Shown in pieces: positions 13,031-25,080 of a stretch of DNA of 64,000 nucleotides. A program made the position numbers and the translations under genes. Below the pieces are notes generated by a model. That model searched no databases, was not told the origin of the DNA, and saw nothing but the letters and a program-made list of their open reading frames with translations. The stretch spans positions 25,978,001 through 26,042,000 of the forward strand of contig NC_088679.1 in assembly GCF_950023065.1 (NCBI RefSeq), in the 5' to 3' direction. Numbering within the stretch: position 1 is the stretch's first letter; every line of letters begins with the position of its first letter. This DNA is from Planococcus citri. Lineage: Eukaryota > Arthropoda > Insecta > Hemiptera > Pseudococcidae.

Positions 13031-15511
13031 TCGCTGTGGTCAAATCTGCAATTAAACGCCTCCGAAGTAGGTATAGTCGTGAAGGAAAAACATGGCTCTT
13101 AAATCGTCAAAATACCACATTCAGCTCGCGGACCAAGGACCATCAGTCCATCTCCCGCCATTGCGACCACGTACCCTTAAAAAAAAATCCAGGGAATGTA
13201 GGCAAAGCGCCAAAATAAAAATGAGAGTAGAATATTAAACGTAAAATAACGACCATACTACGATCTGTACGGAGTAGAGATATTTAAAAAACATCATCTT
13301 AACCCTTAAGAAAAAATTTTATTCGCGAGTTTTATTAAATTGCTGCGGTCTGTAGTAGGTACGCACCAAAGCGAAAAAATATAACGGGCAAAAAATCTAA
13401 TCCCGTGACTTAAATTAAATTCACATTTATAATGAAAGGGGGAAAAATATGTAAGTAACTTATATTACAAAATTCTAAACATATTGTCATTTACCTCGTC
13501 TTACAAATATATACATACATAGTATCTCGTTATATTACTACGTACGCGATTAAACGAATAAAAAAATCCCGCAGTGTTTCCCAATTGGAAGAACTTTCAA
13601 ATCCCCTTTACCTTGGCTGAGCCCTGAAAATGGCTTAGACTTTGCATCGGAACCCGTATGTTATTGTTCGACTTTGATTAATCGTCGTTTTAAAGGGTAC
13701 AATGAAAAATTCATTTTTATCAAATAGAATACGCATTTAAGGTTATAACCTTATTGTTTATGGTATAGAAGGAAAAAAAAAGTACAAGCAGCGAATAGTA
13801 AAAAGAGGAAAAAAAATTCACGCGGTTCTTTGAAGCGCGCCATCTTTTTCTTTCAATATATATAGCGAAGAATTTTCAATGAAAACGAGAGAGCTATCTT
13901 TGTAGTTTGCAAAAAACACACACCGCCCTGAGTTTTTTTTTCCAAAGGTAGTGTATTTAGAGTAAAGAGCTAGAGTGGGAAAAAAATGCTCAAAAGAAGC
14001 GAAGAACATGGTGCTCGGCGTCGTCGTTGTCGTCGTCGTCGTCGTCGTGAAATTAACTCGTGAAAAGGTTGGTGTTTTTTTCACCGTGTATTTTTGCACT
14101 CGGTGTAAAATTGTATGAAATTATGTAAAATAACGTTTAGTTGGTATTTTGCCTTCTTCGTTTATACTCGCAATAGAGTAAAATGATAATAACCTGTAGG
14201 TAAGAAAAGCAGATTCCATAAGTTGAAACCGAACGAGTTTATTTTTCGCCCATGTTTGCGGCGAACAGATGCGAAAAATTGGATATGCACGAGTAAAAGG
14301 TATACTCTTTAGCCAAGTTTTGATGAAATTTTCCCTACGAATCGAGTCGCTTCATTGGTTAATTGTGTTCGTTTCTTACCAACTGGATGTTTAATTTACC
14401 TTGCAACTTGCGGTGGTAAAGTTATATAGGTTGAATCCCTTTCTCGTAATAAAAGTTATTCTAATATAAACAATGTAGCAGAACAGAGACAATTTATACC
14501 CAAGACGAGTATCTTCGATTGTATTAACGTAATTTCTATAAAATGAAAAGATTTTAATTAGGGTGAAAAATTTTTTTACGTGTATTATTGAATTGACAAT
14601 GACGAGTCGTTTGAAATTTAATCATCGTAATGAAAATTGTTTGTAATCTTTTCGATTGTTCGTCTCTTTCAAGACTCGAGTATACTTTTAATTAAATTCA
14701 ACGAGCGTGAAAATTACTCTCGTAACGAGGAATTTGGCATAATAAAAGAAAAAATTTATCCGGATAGGAGGAGAATTTCACATTCACACTTACAAAGTAT
14801 CTCTGTGATTTGTTCAATTGTTTCAATGTTGTATAGCGAGGTACGTAGGTAATTTATAAATTTGACAATGACGACAATTCGAGACGAGAGAAAGAGAAAC
14901 GTGAAACTATATAAGAAGAAAGATGACGTGTCGAGTAGTATAGCTCTTTAAACGCGGAAATTGTGGAATTCGTTTTAAGCCTATAAGGGTATTTCATTTT
15001 CGGACTTAATTCTGTATAAAATGGGTCTTTTAGCAGGAAGTAAATTATTTAATAAGTCGTACAAAATGACCACCGCAGCCGCCGACGAGATGCTTTTAGC
15101 ACCTCGAAAACCTACGTCAGTGTCATTTCGAGGATTATTAAATTTTTGCGGCAGGAATACTAGATATAGTCCAAGTGCCGGCTGCTATAGGCTTCCTCTT
15201 CGTCTCATCGTGTATAGAGATACAGAAATAGACAGATATAAGGGAGGTAATTTTAGATTTATAGAATGGTGTTTTAATGAGCCTTTCACTACAAATGCTA
15301 ATGAACGTACTGCTATGTAGGTATATAGGATAGGTCTCTCTGTAATGCACATAGTTATGTAGATCCTATTGCGAGGATTTTAACGTATTCTCATTGTCGT
15401 TGAATAAGGAATACTTTGTTCGACGTTTAAAATTTGCTATACATAGTGGGTATATATAGGTAGAGGTGCCTGCGTTTCGAAAATCTTCACTAAATTATTT
15501 TAATGTTTCAG
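13031..15511. other. No gene; one GTC trinucleotide run
   Basis: Mostly single-copy-looking sequence. A (GTC/CGT)n run lies at about 14018-14048, and the short - strand frame crossing it (threonine run) is an artefact. Nothing else was recognised up to the acceptor at 15511. Confidence 0.4.
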
Positions 15512-15589
15512 GATTTCCAAAAGTTTAACTACAGATGGCTGAAGATAAAGCGAAAGAAGAAGCACCCGGTGTTGCCTCTTTGACTGAAG
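15512..15589 (+). CDS. Candidate first coding exon of a small acidic protein
   Basis: A polypyrimidine stretch and TTTCAG end at 15511. Then come 23 untranslated bases, an ATG at 15535 and 18 codons ending GAAG before GTAAGT, a near-perfect donor. The encoded start is MAEDKAKEEAPGVASLTE, hydrophilic and charged, with no signal peptide or membrane segment. The exon ends in phase 1. An exon at 35737-35818 with a good acceptor continues the frame (Gly, then QFRKFGGKIITAG), which would give a 45-residue product or longer. I do not recognise the family. Intermediate exons inside the 20 kb gap cannot be excluded. The strength of the call rests on the splice signals and phase match, not on homology. 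Confidence 0.42.
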
Positions 15590-16289
15590 GTAAGTGTTTG
15601 GAAATTTCCATTAAGTACACGAGTTTGTTGAAGAATAGTATTTTCTATTTTTAGTATAAAATAAGGTGTTTGGGATACCCTGCAGTATCTGCTGGATGGT
15701 TTAAATAGCCTATGAGTAGCGTCGAGAGACAAATTATGTACGAAAATGGTCATGTTTGTGGTAAGGGTGGGTGGAGATGGGGAGGATGTTATGACATGAT
15801 ACTAAGTCAATGAAATATACCTACGATTAGTAGGTATATAGTGTTTAAAAATATTGAATACTTAGATGACTTAAATAGAGGTACCTGCCTGATGTACTTA
15901 CGTTTAGTAGAAACGTATCATGAAAACTTTGATGCTGCTGTGCTATATACGAGTATAAGAAAAAATAGATTTTGAAGCTTTTGCATTATTTTCTGGTATA
16001 CCTATATACTTGAAATATTCCTCATGGAGCTTTTATGATCACAAACCATAAAGTTGTCAATATCTATGGAGACTTTAAGATAAACTAAGAAATGAGTTAG
16101 ATTGAGATTTAATTTCAAAAAAATGTTTTCTCGACTTAGATCAATTTGGTATTTTTCTTGCAAGGGAATTTTTACTACCACTCAGCTCAGATTCAGCTGA
16201 AATTTGGCTCGCTGAAAGACCATGAGACCAAAAGACCTAAGAAGCAAATCTTAAGATGCTGGAGTTGATTTTTCGATTCATGGGAAAAT
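15590..16289. other. Probable intron sequence of the candidate gene
   Basis: Follows the donor at 15590. No coding signal or defined repeat was seen. If the two candidate exons belong together, everything from here to 35736 is intron. Confidence 0.35.
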
Positions 16290-16760
16290 TTTAAAAAATG
16301 GCGGAAATTCCGATTTTTGTCAAAAATTGCCAAAAAGTCTCTGCTTTTTCTCTCCTAAAATTACCCAAAGGGCCAAGAGTATCGCTTTCTTGTCAGAAAT
16401 CGCTAAAAACTCTCGCTTCTTCGATAAATAATAACGAAGAGGCGTAATTTTTTTGCCAATAATTTTACCAATAGATATTTATCAAAATTGTTGTTTTTTG
16501 CTAAAATTACTGAAGTCAGGTGGTTTTTGCTTTTTAGGAAAATGGCTGAACAGGTATAGTTTTTTGCAGAGAATTCAAAATTCCTCAAAATCTCGTTTTT
16601 TTGCCAAAAATTACCAAAAAAAATTCACATTTTGGTCTTTAACTACATATGTATACAAAATGCTTTGCTTTCTGCTAAAATTGTGTAAGTCTTGTTTTTT
16701 GACCAAAATTCTCGCTTTTTCAACAAAATTTATGAAAAGTATCACCTTTTTTTAAAGGTT
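16290..16760. repeat. Repeat family B
   Basis: Diverged units of the TTTTTGCCAAAAATT type in the same orientation as at 3700-4795. The overlapping frames on both strands are low-complexity artefacts. Confidence 0.5.
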
Positions 16761-16764
16761 TGTC

Positions 16765-17160
16765 TGATCTCTAAAGTTCATTGACCCTTACGTCTGGCTT
16801 CTAACGCTCTTTGACCCGTCTGTCTGGCTTCTCAAGATTGTCTGTCTGGCCTCCTGAGGCCATTGACCCGCCTGTCTGGCTTCTCAAGGTCGTCTGTCTA
16901 CCTGTCTAGCCGCGTAAGGTCATTGACCTCGTCTACATGGTTTCTCAAGGGTGTGTGTTTGCCCTGTCGAGGTCATTGACCCACCTTTCAAGCTTCTCAA
17001 GGTCGTCTTCCTGCATGTATGGTCTTTCAAGGTCATTGATCCGTTTGTTCGGTCTCATGAGGTCATTGACCCGTCTATGTGTCTTCTCGAGGTCATCTAT
17101 TTAGCTTCTCAAGGTCAATGATCCATCTGTCTGGCTTCTAAAAGTTGTCTGTTTGGCCTA
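16765..17160. repeat. GC-richer minisatellite, GGTCATTGACCCGTCTGTCTGG type
   Basis: About 390 bases made of diverged units combining (A)GGTCATTGACCC, GTCTGTCTGGC and TTCTCAAGGTC. The units do not have one fixed period. The array is clearly richer in G and C than the family B repeats on both sides. Exact nonamers TCAAGGTCG (16884, 16997) and TCAAGGTCA (17027, 17109) occur, with several near matches. These match the published extended half-site of FTZ-F1/SF-1-type nuclear receptors (YCAAGGYCR). Whether that has any function is unknown. Confidence 0.75.
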
Positions 17161-17214
17161 GAATCACCTTTTACTTGTATGTTACTGCTTAGGTAGGTGC
17201 CTGACCTACAAAGA

Positions 17215-17400
17215 GATTGTGCTTTCTGCTAGAATTGTCAAAGTCTTTGTTTTGCTAAACATCATCAAAAATGTTAAAATTCACAAAAAATTTTGCTTTT
17301 TAGAAGGAAAGGTCAATTTTTTTTGCAAAAAATTCCAAAAAAATATTACTTTTTTTCCAACAGTTGTCCAAAAGCTTTGGGGTTTCGACAGAGATTGGAA
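17215..17400. repeat. Repeat family B, short copy
   Basis: The same TTGTCAAAG and CCAAAAA texture as at 16290-16760. The two blocks look like one stretch split by the minisatellite. Confidence 0.45.
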
Positions 17401-17951
17401 AAAGGCATTAGGTAGTAGGTACTTGGTATGTATTTCTAATCAAAGTTGGAAAAAATTTATGAATTGGTTACATTATCTATACCTTCATAGGTATCAGACT
17501 TTCAAAAATTTGAAAAAAATTTAAATTTTGATCAATTTCCAAGAGCATATTTTATCTGGTTGTACTCGTACAATATTTTGTCAGACTCTTAAGAATTCAG
17601 AAAAAATTTCACAATCATTAATATAATTTCAGGCTTTTGAAAACTTTTTAAAAATTACAAATTTCTGATATTTTAATACATGTACTTACTTTTAAAATCT
17701 TTGAAAAAAATTGATCTATTTTCAGTGTTTGGAGTAAGTAAGTAGGTACCTATATTTATCTATAATTTAGGACTGGCTTTTAAGAACTTGGAAAAATGTC
17801 AATAAATTTGTAACAGTATGTCTGACTTGAAAACTCCAAAAAATTGAAACCTTGGAAAAAATTGCAATTAAATTCTTGGCACGAAGCAAAAAACATATCC
17901 ATGATTCAAAATTTTCCTTGTAGAGGAGACTTTACCATATTTTTTGCGCTG
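17401..17951. other. No gene; nothing recognised
   Basis: AT-rich sequence without boundaries or coding signal, ending at a 25-base T run (17952-17976). Confidence 0.4.
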
Positions 17952-17976
17952 TTTTTTTTTTTTTTTTTTTTTTTTT
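17952..17976. repeat. Poly(T) run of 25
   Basis: An uninterrupted T tract. It may be the reversed poly(A) tail of a lost retroelement, but no body is recognisable next to it. Confidence 0.8.
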
Positions 17977-17997
17977 GATGGCTCACCATAGTTGGTA

Positions 17998-18603
17998 AGG
18001 TGCACCAGAGGAAGTTGGAATTCGGGGTAAGTTAGAAAACTTGCTCTAGCGCCTAGAGGTTTATATCTGGCGAAGTGCCACTAAAGGTGACTTGAGGGTA
18101 CTACCCCTACTTCATCACGGCATGAAAATTTTCGCAATTCAGTTTCATTTTAGATGTCTTTGGTTCAATTGTATTTTGTTGTTGTTTTGAACTTATTTTG
18201 AATTTGGTCTAAAATACAGACTTTCTATTTCTTAGTTTTTCGCATATAGCGGACGAACCGTGCGTCCTAGTGAAAATCTGATGAGAGTAATCTCAAAGAG
18301 AATTAAATTCTCTACAATTTTGTTATTGTGCAATTTTTCTAGGACGCTCGGTTTGTGATCTACGCCTCTGCAAAGTTTAGCCTGTTCTGACTTCCCCCAA
18401 TTGGGGTAAGTCAGGACAGTTTATATTTTATTCCACTGAGCAAAAGCTACTGTGTCAATCACGCTCAAATTTTTACCATAGGTTAAGAACCCTTATAGGA
18501 ACCTACATAATAAATTTGATCCATATTGGTTCATTAGAAGGGGAGTAACAGCTGGTCAAAGTTGAAATTGCGAAAAATCATTCTGACTTGCCCCGGTGCA
18601 CCT
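17998..18603. mobile_element. Small TA-flanked inverted-repeat element
   Basis: AGGTGCACC at the left end and GGTGCACCT at the right end form a perfect 9-base inverted repeat, each flanked by TA (17996-17997 and 18604-18605). The TA duplication fits the Tc1/mariner group. Internally GGGGTAAGT and CTTGCCCC mirror each other just inside the ends, and a further GGGGTAAGTCAGGACAG lies at about 18402. There is no transposase. At 606 bp it is a MITE-sized copy. Confidence 0.65.
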
Positions 18604-18611
18604 TAACACAC

Positions 18612-19395
18612 CTTGTTTTATTTTCAATCATTAACTATGGATCATCACTGGTCACTTATACTTAACATTAAACTTGATTCTAACAAAATCAAAATTACAA
18701 TCTTCTTCATAACTTTAACAAAAATAGGTAACTTCTTTTACTTTCTGGTGGTTAGCAGCTCGGTTTCCTTTCCATCCACTTTGCTGTTTGGATCCGCTTC
18801 GATGGGTGGTGATTGTCTGGTTCAGTGTTTCTGCAAGCTAGGCTTCCTCTTTGTCCGCTTCACTGCTGGTGTCTTCTTGGGCTTTGGTGTTGTTGACTGC
18901 AAGCTTGGCTTCCTCTTCATCCGCTTCACTACTGGGTTATTCTTCAATGGTACAATGATTTGCAAGTCAAGGGTGCATGGCTGGCCCACGCACCTATAGA
19001 CACTATGTGTCTTTGATAGGCCAGATCTCACTACTAGCTAGCTCCTGCTGTGTTTGGATACTTGATCATGCAACATTGCTTTCGCTTTGCTGGGGGTGTC
19101 TTCACGGTTAATGCTTCGCATGGCGAAGACTGAAAATGGTCTGCCTCCTTGTCCGAGCAGTTCAGGAAGTTCACAGGGCCATTTGTCCAACATCAGGGCC
19201 TGCTTGAGCCAGTCTCAAGCTTCGTTATGTCTGGGACACCTCCACACCATGTAAGGAGTATCTTTGGCTTCTCCGGTGTCATATCTCAAGCAGGTAGGGG
19301 AGTCCCTCTTCATGGGTTTTTTGAATAGGTAGTGGCCTATGTCCCCGTGCTCCATCAGCAACTGTGTCACGTATGTATTGACTATCAGGGTCTAT
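18612..19395 (-). pseudogene. R1-like LINE 3' remnant
   Basis: The - strand from about 19385 to 19038 reads TQLLMEHGDIGHYLFKK, then CLRYDTGEAKDTPYMVW and RCPRH, closing with a stop at 19038-19040. The Cys-x(3)-Asp ... Cys-x(2)-His pattern is the zinc-knuckle-like C-terminus that follows the reverse transcriptase in R1-clade LINEs. One in-frame stop interrupts it (after RCPRHNEA). The element is truncated 5' near 19390. Bases 18612-19037 would be its 3' untranslated part. It contains a duplicated segment of about 70 bases (TGCAAGCT(A/T)GGCTTCCTCTT at about 18832 and 18898) that encodes a Lys/Arg-rich repeat in a separate short frame. It is dead by truncation. Confidence 0.75.
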
Positions 19396-22300
19396 CCAAA
19401 CAATTTTTGAGAATTCAAGATCCTATAGAACCTGCAGTTTTTCATCAAAGCCACGGAAATTTTTGTAACAGCTACTCTACGGATTCCCAGGCTCTAGTAA
19501 AATAAAAAAAAATTGATGAAAATTGCACTCTAGATAAACATTATTTCTGGTCAGTATGTTTCACCTGCAATCACATTTGGAGGCCCACTGTTTATAGTTT
19601 TCGTTTCTCCTAAAAGCAATACCTACTCAATTTCAGAGTTGAAGTAGGTACATAAGGGCAACAGCTTGAATTTTTTTTCCAAATCAACAAACAACAACGT
19701 TCAATTTTAGCCCAAATATAAAGCATATTTGTATAGGCTCTTCTCTTTTTATGGATTGTCTTTACTTTTCATAATAAGTCATACGTATAGAAAAACGCAA
19801 CATTTAGGTTCGTTAATTTATCTAATCGATGTTCAATTTCTTGGCCATAAAAGAAATAACTAATAATGTAATGTACACGTACGAGTAGGTCGTACATAAG
19901 TATTTTTTGACAAGTGTATATCGTAAAACCCCGAGTCAACATTTTCATCGACGATGATCCAATTACTCGAGTGCGCTGCTAAATTTTTCAACAAAAAGGA
20001 GACTCTTCGAAGCATCCGAAAAAAACCAAGCGAATTGGCGAATTTCATTTCACCAGGCTACGTTAACTTTTCGATTATAAAATTTATATTAAATAAAAAA
20101 ATATATACACGCGTTCCTATTCGAATCTAAAACCACTCTAGGAAAATTGTTCGTACCTAGTTTTACCATTTGCGAGCTCCTGCTCCAGGTCGAGATCGCA
20201 TCACGACGATGGCATAAAAAAAAACACAGCGAAACAATTTCATTTATATTTGTAACGCGAGTGTTGTGGATACATGAGCCGAATATCATCAATAACCACA
20301 TGGTACGAGATAAGTTAATTATACGATTAAATGAGGCACAAATATAGTATACTCGATGGTGCACAGAGAGCGAGAGAGAAATAGTCATCAGCCTTGAGAA
20401 GAAAATTACTCACGAAACTACAAGTACCGAGAGAGTCGAGTAGTGCGGGGAGTCACTTTAGGTTAAATTAACACGATATCGTCATCGTATATATACTTTT
20501 CACCTTCCACTCGTGTTTACCAATATTGTCGAAAAAATGGCATCTTAAAAGCAGAAATAACACGATAAGCTTCCTTCGTCGATCGACGATCGGTTATGTA
20601 ATTTAGCTTAAGGTACCTCTCCTGTCTGTTTTGAACCCACCTAGACCTACGTAATCTATATCAAATTAACCCGCTGTCACAATCGGTTTGAACAACATCA
20701 CGTGCCTCTTGAATATATTTATATAAACTCCTATTTTGAGAAAACTTTTTCGAAAAAAAATCACTTCGGTATGATTCATCGAATTATACAAAGAGGAAAG
20801 AGATATCAAAAAATACCTACGTATTATTCGATTCTGAACTCGTTTAGGTTCCATTATTGTACCATTAGCGAAGAAGAAGCATTTCAATTAAACTAACACA
20901 TGAGACGAATATGAAAACGACCGACCGACGACGGCGAGCCTTCATAATGTGGTACCCAGTTTGCTTAAAATTTTTTCACTAAATGAGAATGAAACTTCAA
21001 CAATAAAAACATCCGCGGCTATAATAGTAAATTTTAACACGCCCACGGTGTAAATCGATGCCCTAGCTCTATACAATATGCTCCAGACTGATCTTAACCT
21101 TGACAGTTGAAACATTGTATGAATTTAAGGCCATTATACATACAACTCGTAGAGTACTATTTCGTTCATTTTACACGCACATGTGCTTCCTAACTTCTTA
21201 AGTACCGCAATCAATACTCTTCTGTGAGCAAAATTGCCCACTAAATAAAATTTTTTTTTCCTCTGATCCTAGAATGCCTATCTAAGTTTCGAGAATTGAT
21301 AGGTCTGCTCGTCTGCAATTTATTTATACCTCGAATGAGTATATAAAGAGAAAAACTTTACGCTGGTGTAGTAAACACGAATTATACATTACTTAACATG
21401 GTTAAAATCTGCTCATGTACCTACATCAACACATTACCTTCGTGGAATGCAGTAATTGAATATAATCAAGCTACAACTAACAGCTTGGCGACAATACGTG
21501 CCAACAGGTATGTAGTAAGTTAACTCTTATAGAGAACATTTGCGCTGTTAGGTGAGTAGAGGTACTTACATTGTTTTGTCACTTGTATTCGTTATAATGA
21601 AGCTAACCTCATACATCGAATGTCTGCAGGTAATCGGTATGGTATGCTATGCTATGCTATGCTATGTGCTCTAATAAGCCAAATTTGAATGTAAAATGAA
21701 AAATTACACTAATTAAATGCGTCAGGCGACTTTGCAATAGTGATAGTGTAGAGTGTGTTTCAAAAGGTTGTCGACAGCAGTTGCGATGGATGCTCGTATA
21801 TAGCATGAGAATTTACTGGGTTCAAGGTGTGCTGTTGAGATACCCGCGTAGTAGTAGACGTGCTTCGAGAGAAAATTGCACGACAGTTTGCAGGTATTAT
21901 ATTATTACTATAGGTACCTTTATAACCTTACTTTACCTTTATTCGGTGCTAAAAATTGTACTCGGGTTATATTTGACATTGACGCTTTGAAAGGAGACGC
22001 GATGAAGATTCGTTTAACAAAAGAACTTTTACAACCCATCAACTCCGATTGATCTAAAATTTGGCTCACTGGAAAGGCGTGTTAATTGATGGTGCTATAG
22101 AATGCGAAAATCCTATCGCAATCTACTGGAAGTTGTTGGAATTGCGATGCTGTGCTCAAAAATTATCCTTCCTCACTGCTAATCAGACGCCGAATGAGTC
22201 GGTTAGAGGCCCCTGACGGATGCACCGAATGGGGCCCTCAAAATTTTACCCTTTTTCTTGCCCTCCAGAATCTTTCTCCTACTGATTTTTCTCAGGTTCG

Positions 22301-22397
22301 GATACTTAAATGTGAGTTGCAGAACTGTTTTTTTTTAAATTTTTATTCTATTTTGCGAAAATAAATTGATCAGAAAAAAAAATAAGTGAAGCCAGTG
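19396..22397. other. No gene; nothing recognised except a short GCTAT run
   Basis: Single-copy-looking sequence with no domain-bearing frame. A pentanucleotide run of GCTAT (four copies) lies at 21646-21665. Confidence 0.4.
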
Positions 22398-22540
22398 CAG
22401 GGTTTGTATTTAATTTTTCCCTCCAAAAAAGTAATTTTGTAACTGAAAAGGCTCAAAAAAGTGAGCAAAAAGTTACATGCGAGCAAAACCTTTTTTTAAT
22501 ACAGAAAAAAATCACCAAAAAAAAACCGGAATAAGTAAGT
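22398..22540. mobile_element. Left end of a CAGGG-ended hAT-like element
   Basis: CAGGGTTTGTATTT followed by AAAGTAATTTTGTAAC and AAAAAGTTAC units resembles the reversed end seen at 4800-4935 and the ends of the 10810-11854 element. It leads into reversed family B sequence (22540-23262), so it is probably the left end of a larger diverged copy whose right end I could not fix. Confidence 0.45.
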
Positions 22541-25080
22541 ACACATTACGAATTGAAATGTATTTAATTTTCAAAGTTGAACTATTTCGAAACCTTTTGA
22601 TGAAAAATCGAGACATTTTGACAATTTTTTGGTAAAAAAGTAAGGATTTTGGCAATTTTTGACGAAAAAGGCAATTCTTAGAAAAATGAAACGAGACTGA
22701 CAATTTTAACAAAAGAAATGGTTTTCCGACCGTTTCTGGCAAAAAAGCAAGACATTGAACAATTTTTTTTAAAAGTAAAAATTCGAAATTTTCTGAACAT
22801 TTTTTTTTTTACAATTTTTGACAAACAGCCGGATTTTTACAATTTTAGCAAAAAGAAGAACTTTGTGATAATTTTTGTCAAAAAGAGATACTTTAGCAAT
22901 TTCTGACAAATATCAAAACCTGGGTTTGAAATAATTTTGGAAAAAAATTTTAAGCAAAAATTTGATGATTTTAGTAAAAAATTGGCATTTTTGAGAATAA
23001 AAATCAAGTAGGTAAGTACTTACATCTTTTCACAATTTTTTTCTTTTCGAAACATGAGATTTTTCACTTTGCAACATATGGCAATTTTATGTAAAAAATC
23101 GAGACTTTTCAAATGCGAAAAAGCTAGAGTTTTCAGCAATAGAGAAGACTTTTGGACAATTTTTGGAAACAAATAAAGTTTTTTAGAATTTTTTGCAAAA
23201 ACCCGGGAATTTTGAAAATTTTGAGCAAAACTAACTATTTTTGTGGAAAGACACAATTTTTGCAGGGTGTCCACACGCCTGGAAAACCTGGAAAAGTCAG
23301 GGAATTTCGGAATTTTCAGCATTTTTTGCTCAAAAGTCAGGGAATTTTGTATACTTACTTCAAACAGATTTTTCCATTTCTCATAAGGAAAAAATTTACC
23401 TTCGCTTTGCTGAGACAATTTTTTCGCAGGTCGCTTTGTCAAAAATTTCCAAATTCCCAAAAGTCTTGCTTTTTGCAAAAATTGTTGAAGTCTTGCATTT
23501 TGTCACCTAAGGAGTTATAAGTATCATTAATAAATCTCGATTTTTAGCAAATTTCTTAAAATGTTTCGCTTTTTTGCTAAAAATGGCTAAGAAGCCCTGC
23601 CTTTCACTGAAATTACTTTTGAAGTCTCGTTTTCTGTCAAAAACAGCAAAAAGTGTTGCCTTTAGCCTAAATTGTCAAGAATTTTCTTCTTTTTTTTTTG
23701 CAAAAAGTTGCTTAAAATTGTGAAGTTTTTTGCATCTGAAAATTCTCATTTTCTTCCAGTCATTCTAATGTGACTTTTTTTCGCTAGAAAGTGCTAGAAA
23801 AAACGTTTCTTTACTTGAAATTGTCACAAGTCTCGTAAGTATTGCCAGAAATCGAAAAAATTCTCAATTTTTGACCCAAAATTGCCAAAAAAATTCGTTT
23901 TTTTTTTCAATCAGAAAGTTGCAAAATATTTGTGGTTCAACTGTCTTGGCAAAAACTAGGGAAAAAACTGTTTTAGCAGTAATTTTCAAAATATCTTGCT
24001 TTTTGCTCAAATTAAACACGCTTTTATCGAGTTTCATTTTTAGATTTTGATTAAAAACGAAAAGTTCTGGTTTTTTTGGTGATTTTTTTCTGCATTAAAA
24101 TGTATTGCCTCGTGTTTTGTCACCTTCTTGGTTACTTTTTGGATACTTTCTAAACTTTTTAAGTTACTCAAGTCACTTTTTTCAGAAAAAAATGAGTACG
24201 AGTTCTGGAATTTAAAACTATTGATTAAATTCAAAAAATGTTGACATTAAAAAAATCTATTTCTTTATGAAGTCGTTCTATTTTTCGAACTGTAAATTTG
24301 CAAAAGCTTTTGCCCTCGCTTCGCTTCGGCCATTTAACATACTCTTACACAACTTTAGAAAATAGAATAGTTGAACCAAAAAGTTACAAAAATAATACCC
24401 AAACCAGAAAAATGCAAAATAATATTAAAATACCTATGTTTTTTAAAACAGAATCACTCCCTTTTTAAAAATTTTGATACCATTGATTGAGCTCAAATTT
24501 TTAATATGTTATTTTTTCACGGAGTGGCACCAAACTAAGAGGGAGGGGGTCTCACTAGATAACAAAACAAAATTCCCCACCAAGTTCAAATAAGGGCAAC
24601 CCAATTGAGCACACAGTCTTGCTTGAAAAAAAAGAGCACAACTGTAGACTTAATTAACAATATTTGGCGCTCATGATGTTTGAATATATTTGACACCCCC
24701 TCCCCCGCCTGATCCCATGTGTAATTAATTTTTGAAGGGTCTGGAAAATTGGAGAAATTGGTGTGAAAAACCTGGAAAAGTCGGGGAAAATCATTTCCAG
24801 AAATGAGTGGACACCCTGTTTTTGGTGATTATTAGTCAAAAAAATGATACTTTTTTGCAGTCTTCGTTGAAAATGGGAGAAACTTTTTGGTCATTGACAC
24901 TTTTGTAGGCAAATAAGAGGGATTTTAAAGCAATTTTTAGGAAAGGGAATGGATACTTCTTGAATTTTTTTGCGAAAAAGTGACAATTTTTGGCAAGAAA
25001 CGAGGCTATTTGGAAATTTTGACAAAAAGTGAAATTTTTGGCCATTTTTGGCAGAAACGTAGCCCTGAGCGAGGGCAAAA
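22541..25080. repeat. Repeat family B block, strand-switching
   Basis: From 22541 to 23262 and again from 24819 to about 25060 the units run on the - strand (GGCAATTTTTGACGAAAAA style). Between 23430 and 24010 they run on the + strand. The two outer - strand pieces join cleanly if the element at 23263-24818 is removed, which supports a later insertion. The frames in this block (up to 152 codons) are low-complexity artefacts. Confidence 0.55.
23263..24818. mobile_element. hAT-like element with CAGGGTGTCCAC ends
   Basis: CAGGGTGTCCAC at 23263 and GTGGACACCCTG ending at 24818 form a perfect 12-base inverted repeat. Further matching CCTGGAAAA(G)TC(A/G)GGGAA segments lie within about 80 bases of each end. 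TTTTTG lies directly outside both ends (23257-23262, 24819-24824), a 6-base duplication like that of the element at 10810. The interior contains + strand family B units, a GTTACT-rich end fragment at 24122-24209 closing GAGTACGAGTTCTGG, and one CCCTCGCTTCGCTTCGG phrase at 24313. There is no transposase frame. Confidence 0.7.

Noticed and set aside
13818..14099. Threonine-rich 93-codon - strand frame
   Set aside because: Produced by the GTC trinucleotide run and flanking T-rich sequence.
16765..17160. Diverged tRNA or rRNA cluster suggested by the higher GC content
   Set aside because: No acceptor stem, anticodon arm or GGTTCGA box was found. The region is a repeat of short units.
18822..19031. 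Lys/Arg-rich frame as a DNA-binding peptide gene
   Set aside because: It lies in the duplicated 3' part of an R1-like LINE remnant and has no independent support.
23020..23520. Overlapping frames up to 152 codons on both strands
   Set aside because: Family B low-complexity repeat rich in Phe, Lys and Ser. Frames exist on both strands and the composition is not protein-like.
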